NCBI RefSeq assembly: GCF_025996515.1
Contig: NZ_BLRH01000034.1
Coordinates: forward strand, 744,001 to 808,000
DNA from: Rhizohabitans arisaemae
GTDB lineage: Bacteria; Actinomycetota; Actinomycetes; Streptosporangiales; Streptosporangiaceae
DNA: 64,000 bases
Reading direction: 5' to 3'
Shown here: one piece after another, positions 15,149-24,589 of the stretch
How positions within the stretch are numbered: the first letter of the stretch is position 1
Layout of the letters: the number at the start of each line of letters is the position of its first letter
Notes under the pieces: generated by a model
What the model was told of the DNA's origin: nothing
The model's database searches: none
Seen by the model: only the letters and a program-made list of their open reading frames with translations
Program-made: the position numbers and the translations under genes

Positions 15149-17953
15149 ATGCGTTTTGGGGTGCTCGGCCCGCTGGAGGTGCGAACGGACGACGGCGTTC
15201 CGGTCAGGATCCCGGAGACGAAGGTCAGGCTCCTGCTGGCCGATCTGCTGAGCCACGACGGGCGCCCGGTTCCCGTGGACCGGCTCGCCGAGGACCTGTG
15301 GGGCGGACGTCCGCCGCGTGATCCCGGCGCGGTGCTCCGTACGAAGATCTCCCACCTGCGCCGGGCGTTCGACCTGGCCGAGCCGGGCGGGCGCGAACTG
15401 GTGACCTGGCAGCCCGCGGGATACGCGCTGGACGTCACCGACGATTCGGTGGACGCCCGCCGCTTCGACCGCCTGCTCGCGCGGGCCCGGATCGGCGGGG
15501 ACACGACCGCCAGAGCCGCCCTGCTGGCCGAGGCCCTGCGGCTCTGGCGCGGCCAGGCGTTCGCCGGCCTCGGTGACCGGACGTTTCTGCAGGCCGCGAT
15601 CGCGGGGCTGGAGGAGCGCCGGCTCGCCGCGCTGGAGGAGTACGCCGAAGCCGAGCTGGAGCTGGGCCGCCACCGGGGCCTCCTCGACGTCCTCACCGAC
15701 CTCGTGCGCGAACATCCGCTGCGGGAACGGCTGCAAGCGGCGCACATGCGTGCGTTGTACCTGGCGGGACGGCAGAGCGAGGCCATCGACGCCTACCTCG
15801 GCCTGCGGGAGCGCCTGGCCGACGAGCTCGGCGTCGACCCGTCGCCGGAGCTGGCCGCCGTGCACCGGGCCGTCGTCGGGCAGGATCCCGCGCTGGGCGC
15901 ACCCGGCGGGAGGCGACGGGGCAACCTCCCCGCCCCGCTCACCGAGCCGATCGGCCGGGACGAGGCGGTCACCCACCTGGCCGGGCTCCTGCGCGCACAC
16001 AGGCTGGTCACGCTCACCGGGCCCGGCGGAGTGGGCAAGACCAGGCTGGCCCTGGCCGCCGCCGAGCGCCTCGGCGACGACTTCCCCGACGGCGTGTGGT
16101 TCGCGGAACTCGCCGTACTCAACCATCCGGCCCGAACCGGCTCGTCTCCGGGCCCGGCGGCGGTGGCCACGCGGGTCGCCGCCGCCCTGGGACTCGGCGA
16201 GAGCACCGTGCCCGGCCCCCAGGGCAGACCGGTCCCGCTCTCCGACCGGGTCGCCGCGGCCGTACGCGGGCGCCGGATGCTTCTGATCCTGGACAACTGC
16301 GAACACGTCGTGGACGCGGCGGCCGAGGTGGCCGTCCGGCTGCTGACCGGCGCGGCCGGGTTGCGCGTCCTGGCGACCAGCCGTGAGCCGCTCAGCGTCT
16401 CGGGCGAACGCCTGCACGTCGTCGGGCCGCTCGGTGTGCCCGAGACAGGCGCCGACGCCGAGACGGTCGCGCGGGCGGACGCGGTGCGCCTGTTCACCGC
16501 CCGCGCGGCCGCGGCGGGCGGCGGGTTCGCGCTCGACGCGGACAACGCCGAGACGGTCGCGACGATCTGCCGGCGTCTCGACGGGTTGCCGCTCGCCCTG
16601 GAACTGGCCGCGGCGCGGGTGCGGTCCCTCGGCGCGGGCGAGGTCGCCCGGCGGCTCGACGCCAGGTTCCGGCTCCTGACCGCCGGCCCGCGAGACGCGC
16701 CCGCCAGGCAGCGCACCCTCCGCGCAGTGATCGACTGGAGCTGGGAGCTGCTGTCCGAGCAGGAGCGGGCCGTCCTGTGCGCGCTGGCGCTGCACCCGGG
16801 CGGCTGTGCCCTCGACACCGCGGAAGCCCTGTCGCCCGCGGCCGACGTCGTCGACGTGCTGGACGCGCTGGTGGCCAAGTCCCTCGTGGCCAGGGCCGGC
16901 GACCGCTACCGCCTGGCCGAGTCCGTCGCGGCCTACTGCGTCGAGCGGCTTGCCGAGTCGGGACGGCTCGAGGACGCCAGGCGACTCCGGGACGAGCACT
17001 ACGCCGCACTCGCCCGGCGCGCCGACGTCGGGCTGCGCGGCGCCGACCAGCCCCGCTGGCTCAGGGTCCTCGACGTCGAGAGCGCCAACCTCGACGCCGT
17101 CATCCGATCGGCGGACGCGGCGCCCGCCCGACGGCTGGCCCTGTCGCTCGCCTGGTACTGGCTCCTGCGCGGACGGACCCAGCAGGCGGTCCAGGCGTTC
17201 ACCCACCTCGCGGACTCCGCCGACCCCGAGGTTTCGACCTGGCGCACCGCCTTCGCCTGGATGCTCGGTCAGAGGGGTGAGAGCGCCGACCGCACCGGCG
17301 AGATCCCCGGGCCGCTGGAGCGGGCGCGGGCCCGCTGGGTGCTCGGCGCCGGCCTGTTCGGGGTCGGCGAACCGGCCCGCTCGGAGCGTCTGGTCGAGCA
17401 GGCGCTGGCCGGATTCCAGGCCCACGGCGACCGCTGGGGCGCCGCGGCCGCGCTGAACACGCTGGCCTGGCACGCGCTGGACCGGGGCGACCACCACACC
17501 GGCGGCGCGCTGGCGGAGCGCAGTCACACCGCCTTCACGGAGCTCGGGGATCCCTGGGGCGTGATGGTGGCGACGGAGAGCCTCGCCTCGGCCGCCGAGG
17601 CGACCGGGGGGTACCGGCGCGCCGCCGCTCTCTACCGGCGCAGTCTGGAGGCCGCCGAGGAACTCGGCCTCAGCGCCGAGATCCCGTTCAAGTTGTGCGG
17701 GCTGGCGGGTGTTCACCTGGCCACCGGCGAAATCGCCGAGGCCGAATCCCACTACGCGCGGGCGGCGCGGATCGCCTCCGAGCAGTCGATCTGGCTCGCG
17801 GAGACGTACGCGTCACTCGGCCTGGCGCGCGTCGCACGCCTGTCCGGTCGCCTCGACCTGGCGCGGGAACGGCTCCGGCCGCTGATCGACTGGCATCACC
17901 GCCACGGATACGAGGATCGCGTGGCCGCGGACATCCTGGCCGAGTCCGGGTAG
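15149..17953 (+). CDS. AfsR/SARP-type regulator: BTAD, NB-ARC and TPR domains
   Basis: A 934-residue multidomain regulator. Residues 1-95 are a winged OmpR-like DNA-binding domain (MRFGVLGPLEVRTDDGVPV, VDRLAEDLWGGRPP, LRTKISHLRRAF). Residues about 100-245 are the bacterial transcriptional activation domain (SVDARRFDRLLARAR, ELGVDPSPELAAVHRAVVG). An NTPase follows with Walker A GPGGVGKT (291-298) and Walker B LLILDNC (378-384), then winged-helix and TPR-like repeats to the C-terminus (LNTLAWHALDRGDHHTGGAL). Such proteins integrate nucleotide state and ligand to switch on secondary-metabolite or stress genes. No biosynthetic cluster adjoins it. The divergent MFS exporter is the only obvious nearby target. 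Confidence 0.92.
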   Translation: MRFGVLGPLEVRTDDGVPVRIPETKVRLLLADLLSHDGRPVPVDRLAEDLWGGRPPRDPGAVLRTKISHLRRAFDLAEPGGRELVTWQPAGYALDVTDDSVDARRFDRLLARARIGGDTTARAALLAEALRLWRGQAFAGLGDRTFLQAAIAGLEERRLAALEEYAEAELELGRHRGLLDVLTDLVREHPLRERLQAAHMRALYLAGRQSEAIDAYLGLRERLADELGVDPSPELAAVHRAVVGQDPALGAPGGRRRGNLPAPLTEPIGRDEAVTHLAGLLRAHRLVTLTGPGGVGKTRLALAAAERLGDDFPDGVWFAELAVLNHPARTGSSPGPAAVATRVAAALGLGESTVPGPQGRPVPLSDRVAAAVRGRRMLLILDNCEHVVDAAAEVAVRLLTGAAGLRVLATSREPLSVSGERLHVVGPLGVPETGADAETVARADAVRLFTARAAAAGGGFALDADNAETVATICRRLDGLPLALELAAARVRSLGAGEVARRLDARFRLLTAGPRDAPARQRTLRAVIDWSWELLSEQERAVLCALALHPGGCALDTAEALSPAADVVDVLDALVAKSLVARAGDRYRLAESVAAYCVERLAESGRLEDARRLRDEHYAALARRADVGLRGADQPRWLRVLDVESANLDAVIRSADAAPARRLALSLAWYWLLRGRTQQAVQAFTHLADSADPEVSTWRTAFAWMLGQRGESADRTGEIPGPLERARARWVLGAGLFGVGEPARSERLVEQALAGFQAHGDRWGAAAALNTLAWHALDRGDHHTGGALAERSHTAFTELGDPWGVMVATESLASAAEATGGYRRAAALYRRSLEAAEELGLSAEIPFKLCGLAGVHLATGEIAEAESHYARAARIASEQSIWLAETYASLGLARVARLSGRLDLARERLRPLIDWHHRHGYEDRVAADILAESG

Positions 17954-18020
17954 CGCGCGGAGCCCGTCGGAGCCGCCTCCCGGCGGGCCCGGCGCACTCT
18001 GCGGATCTTGCGGCCGAAGG

Positions 18021-18614
18021 TCACGGGGCGATGCCGGCGACCAGGGCGTTGACCACCCGGCGCATCCGTTCACGCAGGTCGGGCGCATGTGGGCCACCCG
18101 TGAGCAGCAGCTGGTGAGCCGACCCGGCCAAGGCCACGGCGAGAGACCCCGTGTCGGTGTCCGGTCTGATCCGGCCGAGGTCGCGTTCGGCGTCGAGGTA
18201 GGCCGTTAAGACGGCCTCGTTGAGGTCGAGCCTGAGAACGCCCTCCCCCACGGACTCGTGGAGGCGCGCGGTGAGCGAGGGGCGGACCAGGGCCAGGCCG
18301 GCGAGGGCGAGCAGGTTGGTGCCGAACAGGGCGTCGATCGCGTTCGCCAGGTTGTCCGCCACGGTGGCGGTGCCCGCCTTCCGGATCAACTCCCCCAGCT
18401 CGGCCGAGGCCTGCAGCGCGCGGTCGAGGAAGAGCTCGGTCAGGAAACGGTCCAGGTCGCCGAAGTGGTTGTAGAGCAATCCGGTCGCGCAGCCGGCTTC
18501 CCGGGTGATCGCCCGGCCGCTGAGCCCGGCGGGTCCTTCCCGCGCGAGGACGCGTTCGGCGGCGTCGAAGAGCTGCCGACGGACTTCGGGGATGGCGACG
18601 CCACGTGGTGACAT
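18021..18614 (-). CDS. TetR-family regulator
   Basis: 197 residues. The DNA-binding region is VRRQLFDAAERVLAREGPAG, LSGRAITREAGCATGLLYNH, FGDLDRFLTELF. The C-terminal domain includes FGTNLLALAGLALVRPSLTA and VALAGSAHQLLLTGG. It is divergent from a DHA2-type MFS gene across a near-perfect 41-bp palindrome, the standard arrangement for a TetR repressor of an efflux pump that is released by the pump's substrate. Confidence 0.92.
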   Translation of the reverse strand: MSPRGVAIPEVRRQLFDAAERVLAREGPAGLSGRAITREAGCATGLLYNHFGDLDRFLTELFLDRALQASAELGELIRKAGTATVADNLANAIDALFGTNLLALAGLALVRPSLTARLHESVGEGVLRLDLNEAVLTAYLDAERDLGRIRPDTDTGSLAVALAGSAHQLLLTGGPHAPDLRERMRRVVNALVAGIAP

Positions 18615-18654
18615 GACGCCCCAATCTACCCGACGCCCAGGGAGGGGTTGCGCG

Positions 18655-18695
18655 GAATGAGCAGTCGCTCATACCGTATGAGCGACTGCTCATTC
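18655..18695. promoter_or_regulatory. 41-bp perfect palindrome (TetR operator)
   Basis: Twenty bases at 18655-18674 are exactly mirrored at 18676-18695 around base 18675. Each half contains ATGAGCAGTCGCTCAT or its mirror, itself an imperfect palindrome, so two TetR dimers could sit side by side. It lies 41 bp before the TetR start and 15 bp before the MFS start, covering both promoters. Confidence 0.85.
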
Positions 18696-18709
18696 TTCAG
18701 GGGAGGGAC

Positions 18710-20164
18710 ATGACGACGACCCGGGAGGCTCCGGCCTTCACGTGGGACCGAGGGCACACGCTCGCGCTCATCGTGCTGTGCCTGGCGCAGGTGCTCGACA
18801 GCGTCGACGCCACGGTGGTCAACGTGGCGCTTCCGGCGATCCGGCACGACCTCGGGTTCGACCCCGCCGACCTGTCCTGGGTGGTCAACGCCTACATGGT
18901 GCCCTTCGGCGGGTTCCTCCTCCTCGGTGGCAGGCTTGGGGACCTCCTCGGGCACCGCCGGATCCTGTTCGCCGGCATCGCCCTGTTCACCGTGGCTTCG
19001 TCGGTCGCCGGATTCGCCCAGAACGCGGGCACCCTGATCGGGGGGCGCGCCCTGCAGGGCGTGGGCGCCGCGCTGATCGCGCCGATGACCCTGGCGTTGA
19101 TCGCCCTGATCTTCCCGGAGGGCAAGCCCAGGAATCGGGCGCTCGCCGCCTGGGGAGCCTCCACCGGTGTGAGCACCACCGTCGGCCTGTTCGCGGGCGG
19201 GTTGCTCGCCGACGGACCGGGGTGGCGATGGATCTTCTTCGTCAACCTGCCGGTCGGACTCCTCCTGCTGGTGGCGCTCCGCCGGCTGCCTGTGCCCGAG
19301 ACCGCACGGACACCGGGCGTCCGCCGGGACTTCGACGTCGTCGGTGCGATCACCTCAACGGCCGGGGTCGGCCTCCTCGCCTACGCGATCCTGCAGACCG
19401 AATCCGGCTCGTGGGGATCCGCCCGCACCCCGATCCTGCTGGCTGTGTCCCTCGCGCTGATCGCGTACTTCATCGTGCACGAGACGCGGATCGCCAGGGA
19501 GCCGCTGATCGCCTTCTCCCTGTTCCGGAACCGGTCGGTCTCGGGGGCCAACGCGATCCAGGCGGTCCGCGGCGGGGCTATGTTCGCCGTTTTCTACATG
19601 CTCACCCTCTATCTGCAGGAGGTGCTCGGCCACACCGCCCTGGAAACCGGCCTGGCGTATGTGCCGATGACCCTGGCGCTGATCGGCGCCGCGGCGCTCG
19701 CCCCCGTCCTGCTCCGCCGGGTGGGCCTGCGCCCGGTGGTCGCCGCCGGGGCGCTCGTCTCGGCGGGCGGGCTGCTGCTGTTCACACGGATCTCCCCCAC
19801 CGGAACCTTCATCGGGGACGTCCTGCTTCCGCTGCTCGTCACCGGCGTGAGCTTCGGCATCGTCATCGTGCCGCTCACCACCGCGGCCCTGGACGGGGTC
19901 TCCCCCGAGTACAGCGGTGTCGCCTCCGCGCTGCTGAACGTCAGCGCCCAACTGGGCGGCGCACTCGGTTTGGCGATCCTTTCCGCGGTCGCGGTGAACC
20001 GGACCGGCGACCGGCTCCGGACAGGGGCACCGGCCGAGGCCGCGCTCACCGAAGGGTTCAGCCTGGCCTTCGGTGTCTCGGCGGCCATGATGGTGGTGAT
20101 CGCCGGACTCGCCCTGGTGATGTTCCGCCCGGCGAAGCCTTCCCCCGAGGAAGCCAAAGCCTGA
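18710..20164 (+). CDS. MFS transporter, DHA2 family (EmrB/QacA-type)
   Basis: This 484-residue drug/H+ antiporter has AQVLDSVDATVVNVALPAI in helix 1, the proton-relay aspartate pattern of EmrB/QacA proteins. It also has motif A GGRLGDLLGHRRILFAGIAL, motif C GASTGVSTTVGLFAGGLLAD, and about 14 helices ending AAMMVVIAGLALVMF. The ATG is preceded by GGGGAGGG. Position and operator indicate control by the divergent TetR. It probably exports a hydrophobic cation, antibiotic or xenobiotic that is also the TetR ligand. Confidence 0.93.
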   Translation: MTTTREAPAFTWDRGHTLALIVLCLAQVLDSVDATVVNVALPAIRHDLGFDPADLSWVVNAYMVPFGGFLLLGGRLGDLLGHRRILFAGIALFTVASSVAGFAQNAGTLIGGRALQGVGAALIAPMTLALIALIFPEGKPRNRALAAWGASTGVSTTVGLFAGGLLADGPGWRWIFFVNLPVGLLLLVALRRLPVPETARTPGVRRDFDVVGAITSTAGVGLLAYAILQTESGSWGSARTPILLAVSLALIAYFIVHETRIAREPLIAFSLFRNRSVSGANAIQAVRGGAMFAVFYMLTLYLQEVLGHTALETGLAYVPMTLALIGAAALAPVLLRRVGLRPVVAAGALVSAGGLLLFTRISPTGTFIGDVLLPLLVTGVSFGIVIVPLTTAALDGVSPEYSGVASALLNVSAQLGGALGLAILSAVAVNRTGDRLRTGAPAEAALTEGFSLAFGVSAAMMVVIAGLALVMFRPAKPSPEEAKA

Positions 20165-20294
20165 GCGACCACAACGTCGGACGCGCACCGGACGAGATCC
20201 CGGCCGAACGCGAGCGAGGCGGAGGCGTCCCGATGGGGAACGCGATACTCAGGCCTGCTCTGGCCCAGGCGTGATCAGAGGCGCGTGCCACGCT

Positions 20295-20768
20295 TCACGG
20301 CCGGGAGCCGGGGTGACCTCCGTCGGCGAGGGTCTGTTCGATGCCGGTCAGGGCGTCGAGCTGCCCTGCCGACAGCGCGCCGGTGAAGTGGCGGTCGATT
20401 GAGGTGAGGTGCGCGGGGGTGGCCTCCCGGTAGGCCCGCCGCCCGGCCTCGGTGAGCAGGACGTCGTCGCCGCGGCCGTCCAGGTCGCATGACTCCCGGG
20501 CGATCAGCCCGCGTCGTTCCATCCGGCCGAGCTGGCGGGACAGGCGACTGTGGTCCCAGTTCATCCGGGTGGCCAGGCCTCTCACCCGCACGCACGTCTC
20601 CGGGCCCGACAGCTGCGTCACCGCGGCCAGCACCTCGTAGTCGGGCATCGACAGCCCCGAGTCCCGTTCCAGGTCGCGGGCGATCTTGGCATCCACGAGC
20701 AGGTGCAGTCTGCGATAGGCGGCCCAGGCGTCGAGCGCGGCCCGGCCGGGCGTTGGCTGGTGGGTCAT
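20295..20768 (-). CDS. MarR-family regulator
   Basis: 157 residues. The winged helix reads LSMPDYEVLAAVTQLSGPET, CVRVRGLATRMNWDHSRLSR and QLGRMERRGLIARESCDLDG, and the wing is RGDDVLLTEAGRRAYREAT. N- and C-terminal helices make the dimer interface. Cysteines in PETCVRV and RESCDLD could be redox-active, but this is unproven. It is divergent from the operon holding an alpha/beta-hydrolase remnant and a DMT transporter. Two 12-bp imperfect palindromes of the form GT-A-C-x-GTAAC lie in the spacer. Confidence 0.92.
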   Translation of the reverse strand: MTHQPTPGRAALDAWAAYRRLHLLVDAKIARDLERDSGLSMPDYEVLAAVTQLSGPETCVRVRGLATRMNWDHSRLSRQLGRMERRGLIARESCDLDGRGDDVLLTEAGRRAYREATPAHLTSIDRHFTGALSAGQLDALTGIEQTLADGGHPGSRP

Positions 20769-20790
20769 GAAAGAAGTGTACGGAATTCTT

Positions 20791-20836
20791 GTGACATGTA
20801 ACGGGGTTTCCTGCTACCTTCTTCGTTACACGTAAC
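20791..20836. promoter_or_regulatory. Paired MarR-type operators
   Basis: GTGACATGTAAC (20791-20802) and GTTACACGTAAC (20825-20836) are near-identical, near-palindromic sites 34 bp apart centre to centre, in the 91-bp spacer between the MarR gene and the divergent operon. Similar TTACxxGTAA sites are usual for MarR dimers. Confidence 0.6.
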
Positions 20837-20859
20837 AGAAACTTCCTCGGGGGTGCGAA

Positions 20860-21069
20860 ATGACCGCGGTCAACGAGCGGAACCTCAAGGTCAACCCGTC
20901 CGTCCCGCCCGGCCACAGCCACGCCCTGGCCGCCGAGGTCCCCGGCGCCCGCCTCATCGCCATGGAGCGGACCGGCCACGAGGTCTTTCCGCGGACCCGG
21001 TGGGACATCGTCATCCGGGCGATCCTCGAACACACCACCCGGCACCGAATCAGTGGGGAACGTCAATGA
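20860..21069 (+). pseudogene. C-terminal remnant of an alpha/beta hydrolase
   Basis: The 69-residue open frame has a good ribosome site, but its content is only the last part of an alpha/beta hydrolase: VPPGHSHALAAEVPGARLIA, MERTGHEVFPRTRWDIVIRA, ILEHT. The TGHE histidine is where the catalytic histidine lies in this family; the nucleophile and acid are missing. Its stop overlaps the DMT transporter ATG by four bases (ATGA). The remnant is therefore kept as a translated leader that couples translation of the transporter, even though it cannot be an enzyme. Confidence 0.65.
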
Positions 21070-21908
21070 CTGCCATCGTGCTCGCCCTCGGCGCAAGCCT
21101 CGGCTGGGGGATCTCCGACTTCCTCGGCGGACTCAAGAGCCGAGCGGTCTCGGTGCTGTCGGTTTTGCTGATCTCTCAGGTCACCGCACTCATCCTGCTC
21201 GCGATCATGGCGGTCGTCCGGGGAGCGGGCCCGCCGGACGCCTCCTCCCTCGGCTTCGCCGCCCTCGCGGGACTCGGTGAAACCGTCGGCATCGCCGCCC
21301 TCTACCGCGGCCTCGCGGTCGGCACGATGAGCATCGTCGCGCCGATCGCGGCAACCGCGCCGATCGTCCCGCTGCTGGCCGGGCTGGCGACCGGCCAGGT
21401 TCCGAGTCCGCTCCAGTTCACCGGCCTGGCATTGGCGCTGATCGGCCTGGTGTTCACCGCCTACCGATCGGGCGGCGGCAAGTCCGGCGGCTCCCCTGTG
21501 ACGCCGAGCGTCGTCTACGGCCTGCTGGCGGCGCTCGGCTTGGGCACCTTCTTCTTCACCATGCACAACGCCGGAACGGGCGACGTCGGATGGGCCCTGC
21601 TCACGGCCCGCCTCACCGCGGTGATCGCCATCGCGTCCGTCGTCGTAGTCAAACGCCACCGCGTGACCGTCCCGAGGAACTCCCTGCCCACGATCGCCCT
21701 GATCGGGGTGCTCATCATCGCGGCGGACTTCCTGTACACCACCGCCTCCACACTCGGGCTGGTGAGTATCGCCGCCGTGCTCGGCTCGCTGCACAGCATC
21801 GTCACCATCGTCCTCGCCCGGATCGTGCTGAACGAGCGGCTCGAACGTGCGCAGCAGGTCGGTATCGCCGCCTCCGTCATCGGGGTGCTGGCCATCTCCG
21901 CGGCTTGA
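21066..21908 (+). CDS. DMT-superfamily (EamA-like) transporter
   Basis: 280 residues with about ten membrane helices in two EamA-like repeats. Repeat one begins MTAIVLALGASLGWGISDFL and includes VLSVLLISQVTALILLAIMA. Repeat two contains SVVYGLLAALGLGTFFFTMH and ends AAVLGSLHSIVTIVLARIVL, NERLERAQQVGIAASVIGVL. The NERL...Q.xG.xxxxxGV end is characteristic of EamA proteins, which export or import small polar metabolites. It is translationally coupled to the hydrolase remnant and likely MarR-controlled. Confidence 0.9.
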   Translation: MTAIVLALGASLGWGISDFLGGLKSRAVSVLSVLLISQVTALILLAIMAVVRGAGPPDASSLGFAALAGLGETVGIAALYRGLAVGTMSIVAPIAATAPIVPLLAGLATGQVPSPLQFTGLALALIGLVFTAYRSGGGKSGGSPVTPSVVYGLLAALGLGTFFFTMHNAGTGDVGWALLTARLTAVIAIASVVVVKRHRVTVPRNSLPTIALIGVLIIAADFLYTTASTLGLVSIAAVLGSLHSIVTIVLARIVLNERLERAQQVGIAASVIGVLAISAA

Positions 21909-22303
21909 CGGACATCCCTCTCCCTTACTGCCGCGCCCGGACGACGGTCCCGATGGTCCCTTCTCAAGCGTTTCAGGGTTCGGTACGGCGGACACGGCGC
22001 AAGCACGTATCGAAAGGCGGTTCTACCGGTTCGCGGGGACGGCTCCGGCCGAACTCGCCGGAGTCCGTCGAGATGGCACCGTCCCGGCGGGCCTGCACAT
22101 GGACGAGTCGCCGGAGGCCCCAAACCGAGACGGTGAGCGCCCACGGCCTTCGCCGGCGATGTGAATGCCGACGGCCGGAGACTTCACCGGGCCCACGTCA
22201 CCTTCTTGAGGCTCGTCGCCTCCCCGAGCCCCGCGTGAACCCGGGCGGAGCACCGGCGGGTGAGGTACGGCCGGAGGCACGGCGCCGGTCCCCGGCCGTA
22301 CCG
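21909..22303. other. Gap without a recognisable gene
   Basis: About 395 bases between the convergent DMT transporter and ABC permease genes. Short open frames occur, for example one reading IERRFYRFAGTAPAELAGV on the plus strand, but I recognise no family and see no ribosome site that supports one. It may hold remnants and the terminators of both flanking genes; no strong stem with a U-run was found. Confidence 0.35.
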
Positions 22304-24589
22304 TCATTCGGTGCGGAGCCCGTCCGGCCGGGACAGTCGCCACTGAACGGGCAGGCTGAGCGCGGTCATCGCGACCACCGTGGCAACCCCGGCGCCCACC
22401 GGGACGAGGATGCCCACGAGACCGAACCTGATCGGGAGGTTCAGCATGGCGAGCAACACCGCGCCCATCGCCGTGCCGGCGAGGACGGCGAGCGCCAAGC
22501 CGAGCGTGACCGGTAAGGCGGCGAACCACAGCGTCGACCAGGCCAGAGCGCCCCGCCGGGCGCCGAACGCGCCAAGCGCGGCCAGCAGCGGACGCCGCTC
22601 CCTGAGCTGGTCGAGCACGGTCGCCAGCATGCTCAATCCGATCAGCGACAGCACGACCACCATGCCCACGCCGATCCCGCGCAGGATTCCGGCGAACCTG
22701 TTGGTCAGCCGGGACTCCACGACGGCGTCCACGATCATGAACGGATCGATCTCGGCCGCGACGTTGCGGATCAGCTCGGCGGTGTCGGGCCGCGCCGGGT
22801 CGACGGCGATCGTCATCCGGAGGTGGAGCGCCTGCGCTATCGAGGCCGGGACCGCACCGGGTGTGGCGAGCACCGCCCGATCCGGGTACCACAGCCGACC
22901 GGAGGCCTGGCCCATGACCACCACGGCGTCAGACGGAATCGTCCACATCGCCCGCCCGTCGTACACCTGCTCCCCGGGACGCGGCGGTGAATCGCCGCTC
23001 TCCTCGGTGGCGTGGAGGAACACGCTGCGATCACCGCATTCCTCCAGCCGGGCGAACTCCCGCAGGACGGCGCACGGAGCGATCACCAGCGGGAGCGAGC
23101 TGCCCGGTTCCGTCGGCAAGACGTCGAGATAGCCGGTGCTCAGAACCGAGCGCACCCCGGGAACGGCACGTATCCGTTCGGCGATCTCCAGCGTGCGCGG
23201 ATAGGCCATCGGCCGCTCAAGCCGCGTCATGACCTGGGCCTGCCTGGGATCCATGCCGGTGTCCTCGGTGTAGACCGAGGCGAGCCCGGTCACCAGCGTC
23301 TGCAGGGCGATCGCCCCCGCGACCGCCACCGAGACACCACCCACCAGGCGGCCCGAAGACCCCCCGTCCAGCTGGATGCGGCGTACCGCGAGCTGCCAGG
23401 ACACCGGACCGGCACCGAGCGGGCGGGCCACCGTCTCCACGATCCAGGGCAAGAGCACGGCGACGCTCCCCAGCAGCAGCGCGGTACCCACCCCGGCGAG
23501 CGTCCTGGTGACGAGATCGTCGGAGCCCCCGCTGCCGACGATCAACGGTATGAGCAGGCCGAGGCCCACCGCGGGAAACACGAGCCGCCACCACAGCCTG
23601 CGGCGGCGACCTCCCTGGCGCCGGACCACCCCGAGTGGCTCGACGGCCGCGCCGCGCATCGCACCAAGCGTCACCGACACGGTCAGCGCCGGAACCAGCA
23701 GGATGGCGAGCACGGCCAGCGGCACGGCAGGCCGCACGTCGGCGGGGAAGACGCTGATGTCCAGCAAGGTGACCTGGCCGGCCAGCTGCCGTCCGGCGAG
23801 AAAGAATCCCGCGCCGAGCACGAGGCCGAGCGCGGCTCCGGCGAGAGCCTCCCCGGCCGCGTAGCGCCTGACCATAGACAGATCCGCTCCGACCAGCCGT
23901 AATGCAGCGAGCTGGCGGTCCCGGGAAGCGCCGCCGAACCGAATCGCCGCCGCCATGAACACCGCCACGGGCAGCAGCAGGACGACGAAAGCGACGATCA
24001 CCAGGAGCATCAGGCGCGGATCCAGTCCTTCGCGGATTCCCTCCACTCCGAACCGGTTCACCCGCCAGACCTGCGGGTTCCCGGTGAGCCGGTCACCGCC
24101 CGCGTAGTAGACCAGCTCGCCGGGGCCGGCCAGTCCTTGATCGCCGATTGTGCCGACGATCCGGTACTTCAGCCTGGGCCGTAGCAGCGTGCCGTCCGGT
24201 GCGGAGAGCAGGTCGGCCAGGGCCGGGGAGACCACCATCTCGCCCGGCCCGGGGAAACGGGTGACGCCGGGTGGGCGCGGCGCGTCCGGCCCCTCAGGCT
24301 GCATCAGCCTGCCCCGGATCGGCGTGCCGTGGAAAGAGGTGTCGGTCATCGCGAGGAGTACGGTGTCGGGTCCGCGGTGCGGCACCTCCGTTCCGCTTTG
24401 ATCCGCTCTGGCGTCGACCCGGGTCTGGCGGCCGTGCAGCAGGTCGGGTACGGCCGCCGCCAGCAGCAGGGACGCCACCCCCACGCCGACCGCCGTGGCG
24501 GTGAGAAGCAGCCGGGTCCAGCCGGTGAGCCCGCCGCCGACGGCCAGTCTCGCGCCGAAGGCGAGCTGGCGGATCCATCGCGCGATCAT
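22304..24589 (-). CDS. FtsX-like ABC transporter permease
   Basis: 761 residues from ATG 24589. A first helix LLLTATAVGVGVASLLLAAA is followed by an extracellular region (about 50-200). Helices LMLLVIVAFVVLLLPVAVFM and ALAGAALGLVLGAGFFLAG come next, then several further helices in the middle, a second extracellular domain (about 470-640), and the final FtsX-like unit GVGMVVVLSLIGLSMLATVL, LAALGAFGARRGALAW, VAGTAMG-type helices. This is the large MacB/FtsX-type permease that works with LolD-like ATPases to extrude peptides or lipids rather than to import. The start overlaps the stop of the ATPase gene by four bases (ATGA). It is last in the PadR-ATPase-permease operon. Confidence 0.88.
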   Translation of the reverse strand: MIARWIRQLAFGARLAVGGGLTGWTRLLLTATAVGVGVASLLLAAAVPDLLHGRQTRVDARADQSGTEVPHRGPDTVLLAMTDTSFHGTPIRGRLMQPEGPDAPRPPGVTRFPGPGEMVVSPALADLLSAPDGTLLRPRLKYRIVGTIGDQGLAGPGELVYYAGGDRLTGNPQVWRVNRFGVEGIREGLDPRLMLLVIVAFVVLLLPVAVFMAAAIRFGGASRDRQLAALRLVGADLSMVRRYAAGEALAGAALGLVLGAGFFLAGRQLAGQVTLLDISVFPADVRPAVPLAVLAILLVPALTVSVTLGAMRGAAVEPLGVVRRQGGRRRRLWWRLVFPAVGLGLLIPLIVGSGGSDDLVTRTLAGVGTALLLGSVAVLLPWIVETVARPLGAGPVSWQLAVRRIQLDGGSSGRLVGGVSVAVAGAIALQTLVTGLASVYTEDTGMDPRQAQVMTRLERPMAYPRTLEIAERIRAVPGVRSVLSTGYLDVLPTEPGSSLPLVIAPCAVLREFARLEECGDRSVFLHATEESGDSPPRPGEQVYDGRAMWTIPSDAVVVMGQASGRLWYPDRAVLATPGAVPASIAQALHLRMTIAVDPARPDTAELIRNVAAEIDPFMIVDAVVESRLTNRFAGILRGIGVGMVVVLSLIGLSMLATVLDQLRERRPLLAALGAFGARRGALAWSTLWFAALPVTLGLALAVLAGTAMGAVLLAMLNLPIRFGLVGILVPVGAGVATVVAMTALSLPVQWRLSRPDGLRTE

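Noticed and set aside
15080-17752. An 890-codon open frame antisense to the AfsR-like gene
   Set aside because: The opposite strand has clear Walker motifs, BTAD and TPR regions; the antisense product has none.
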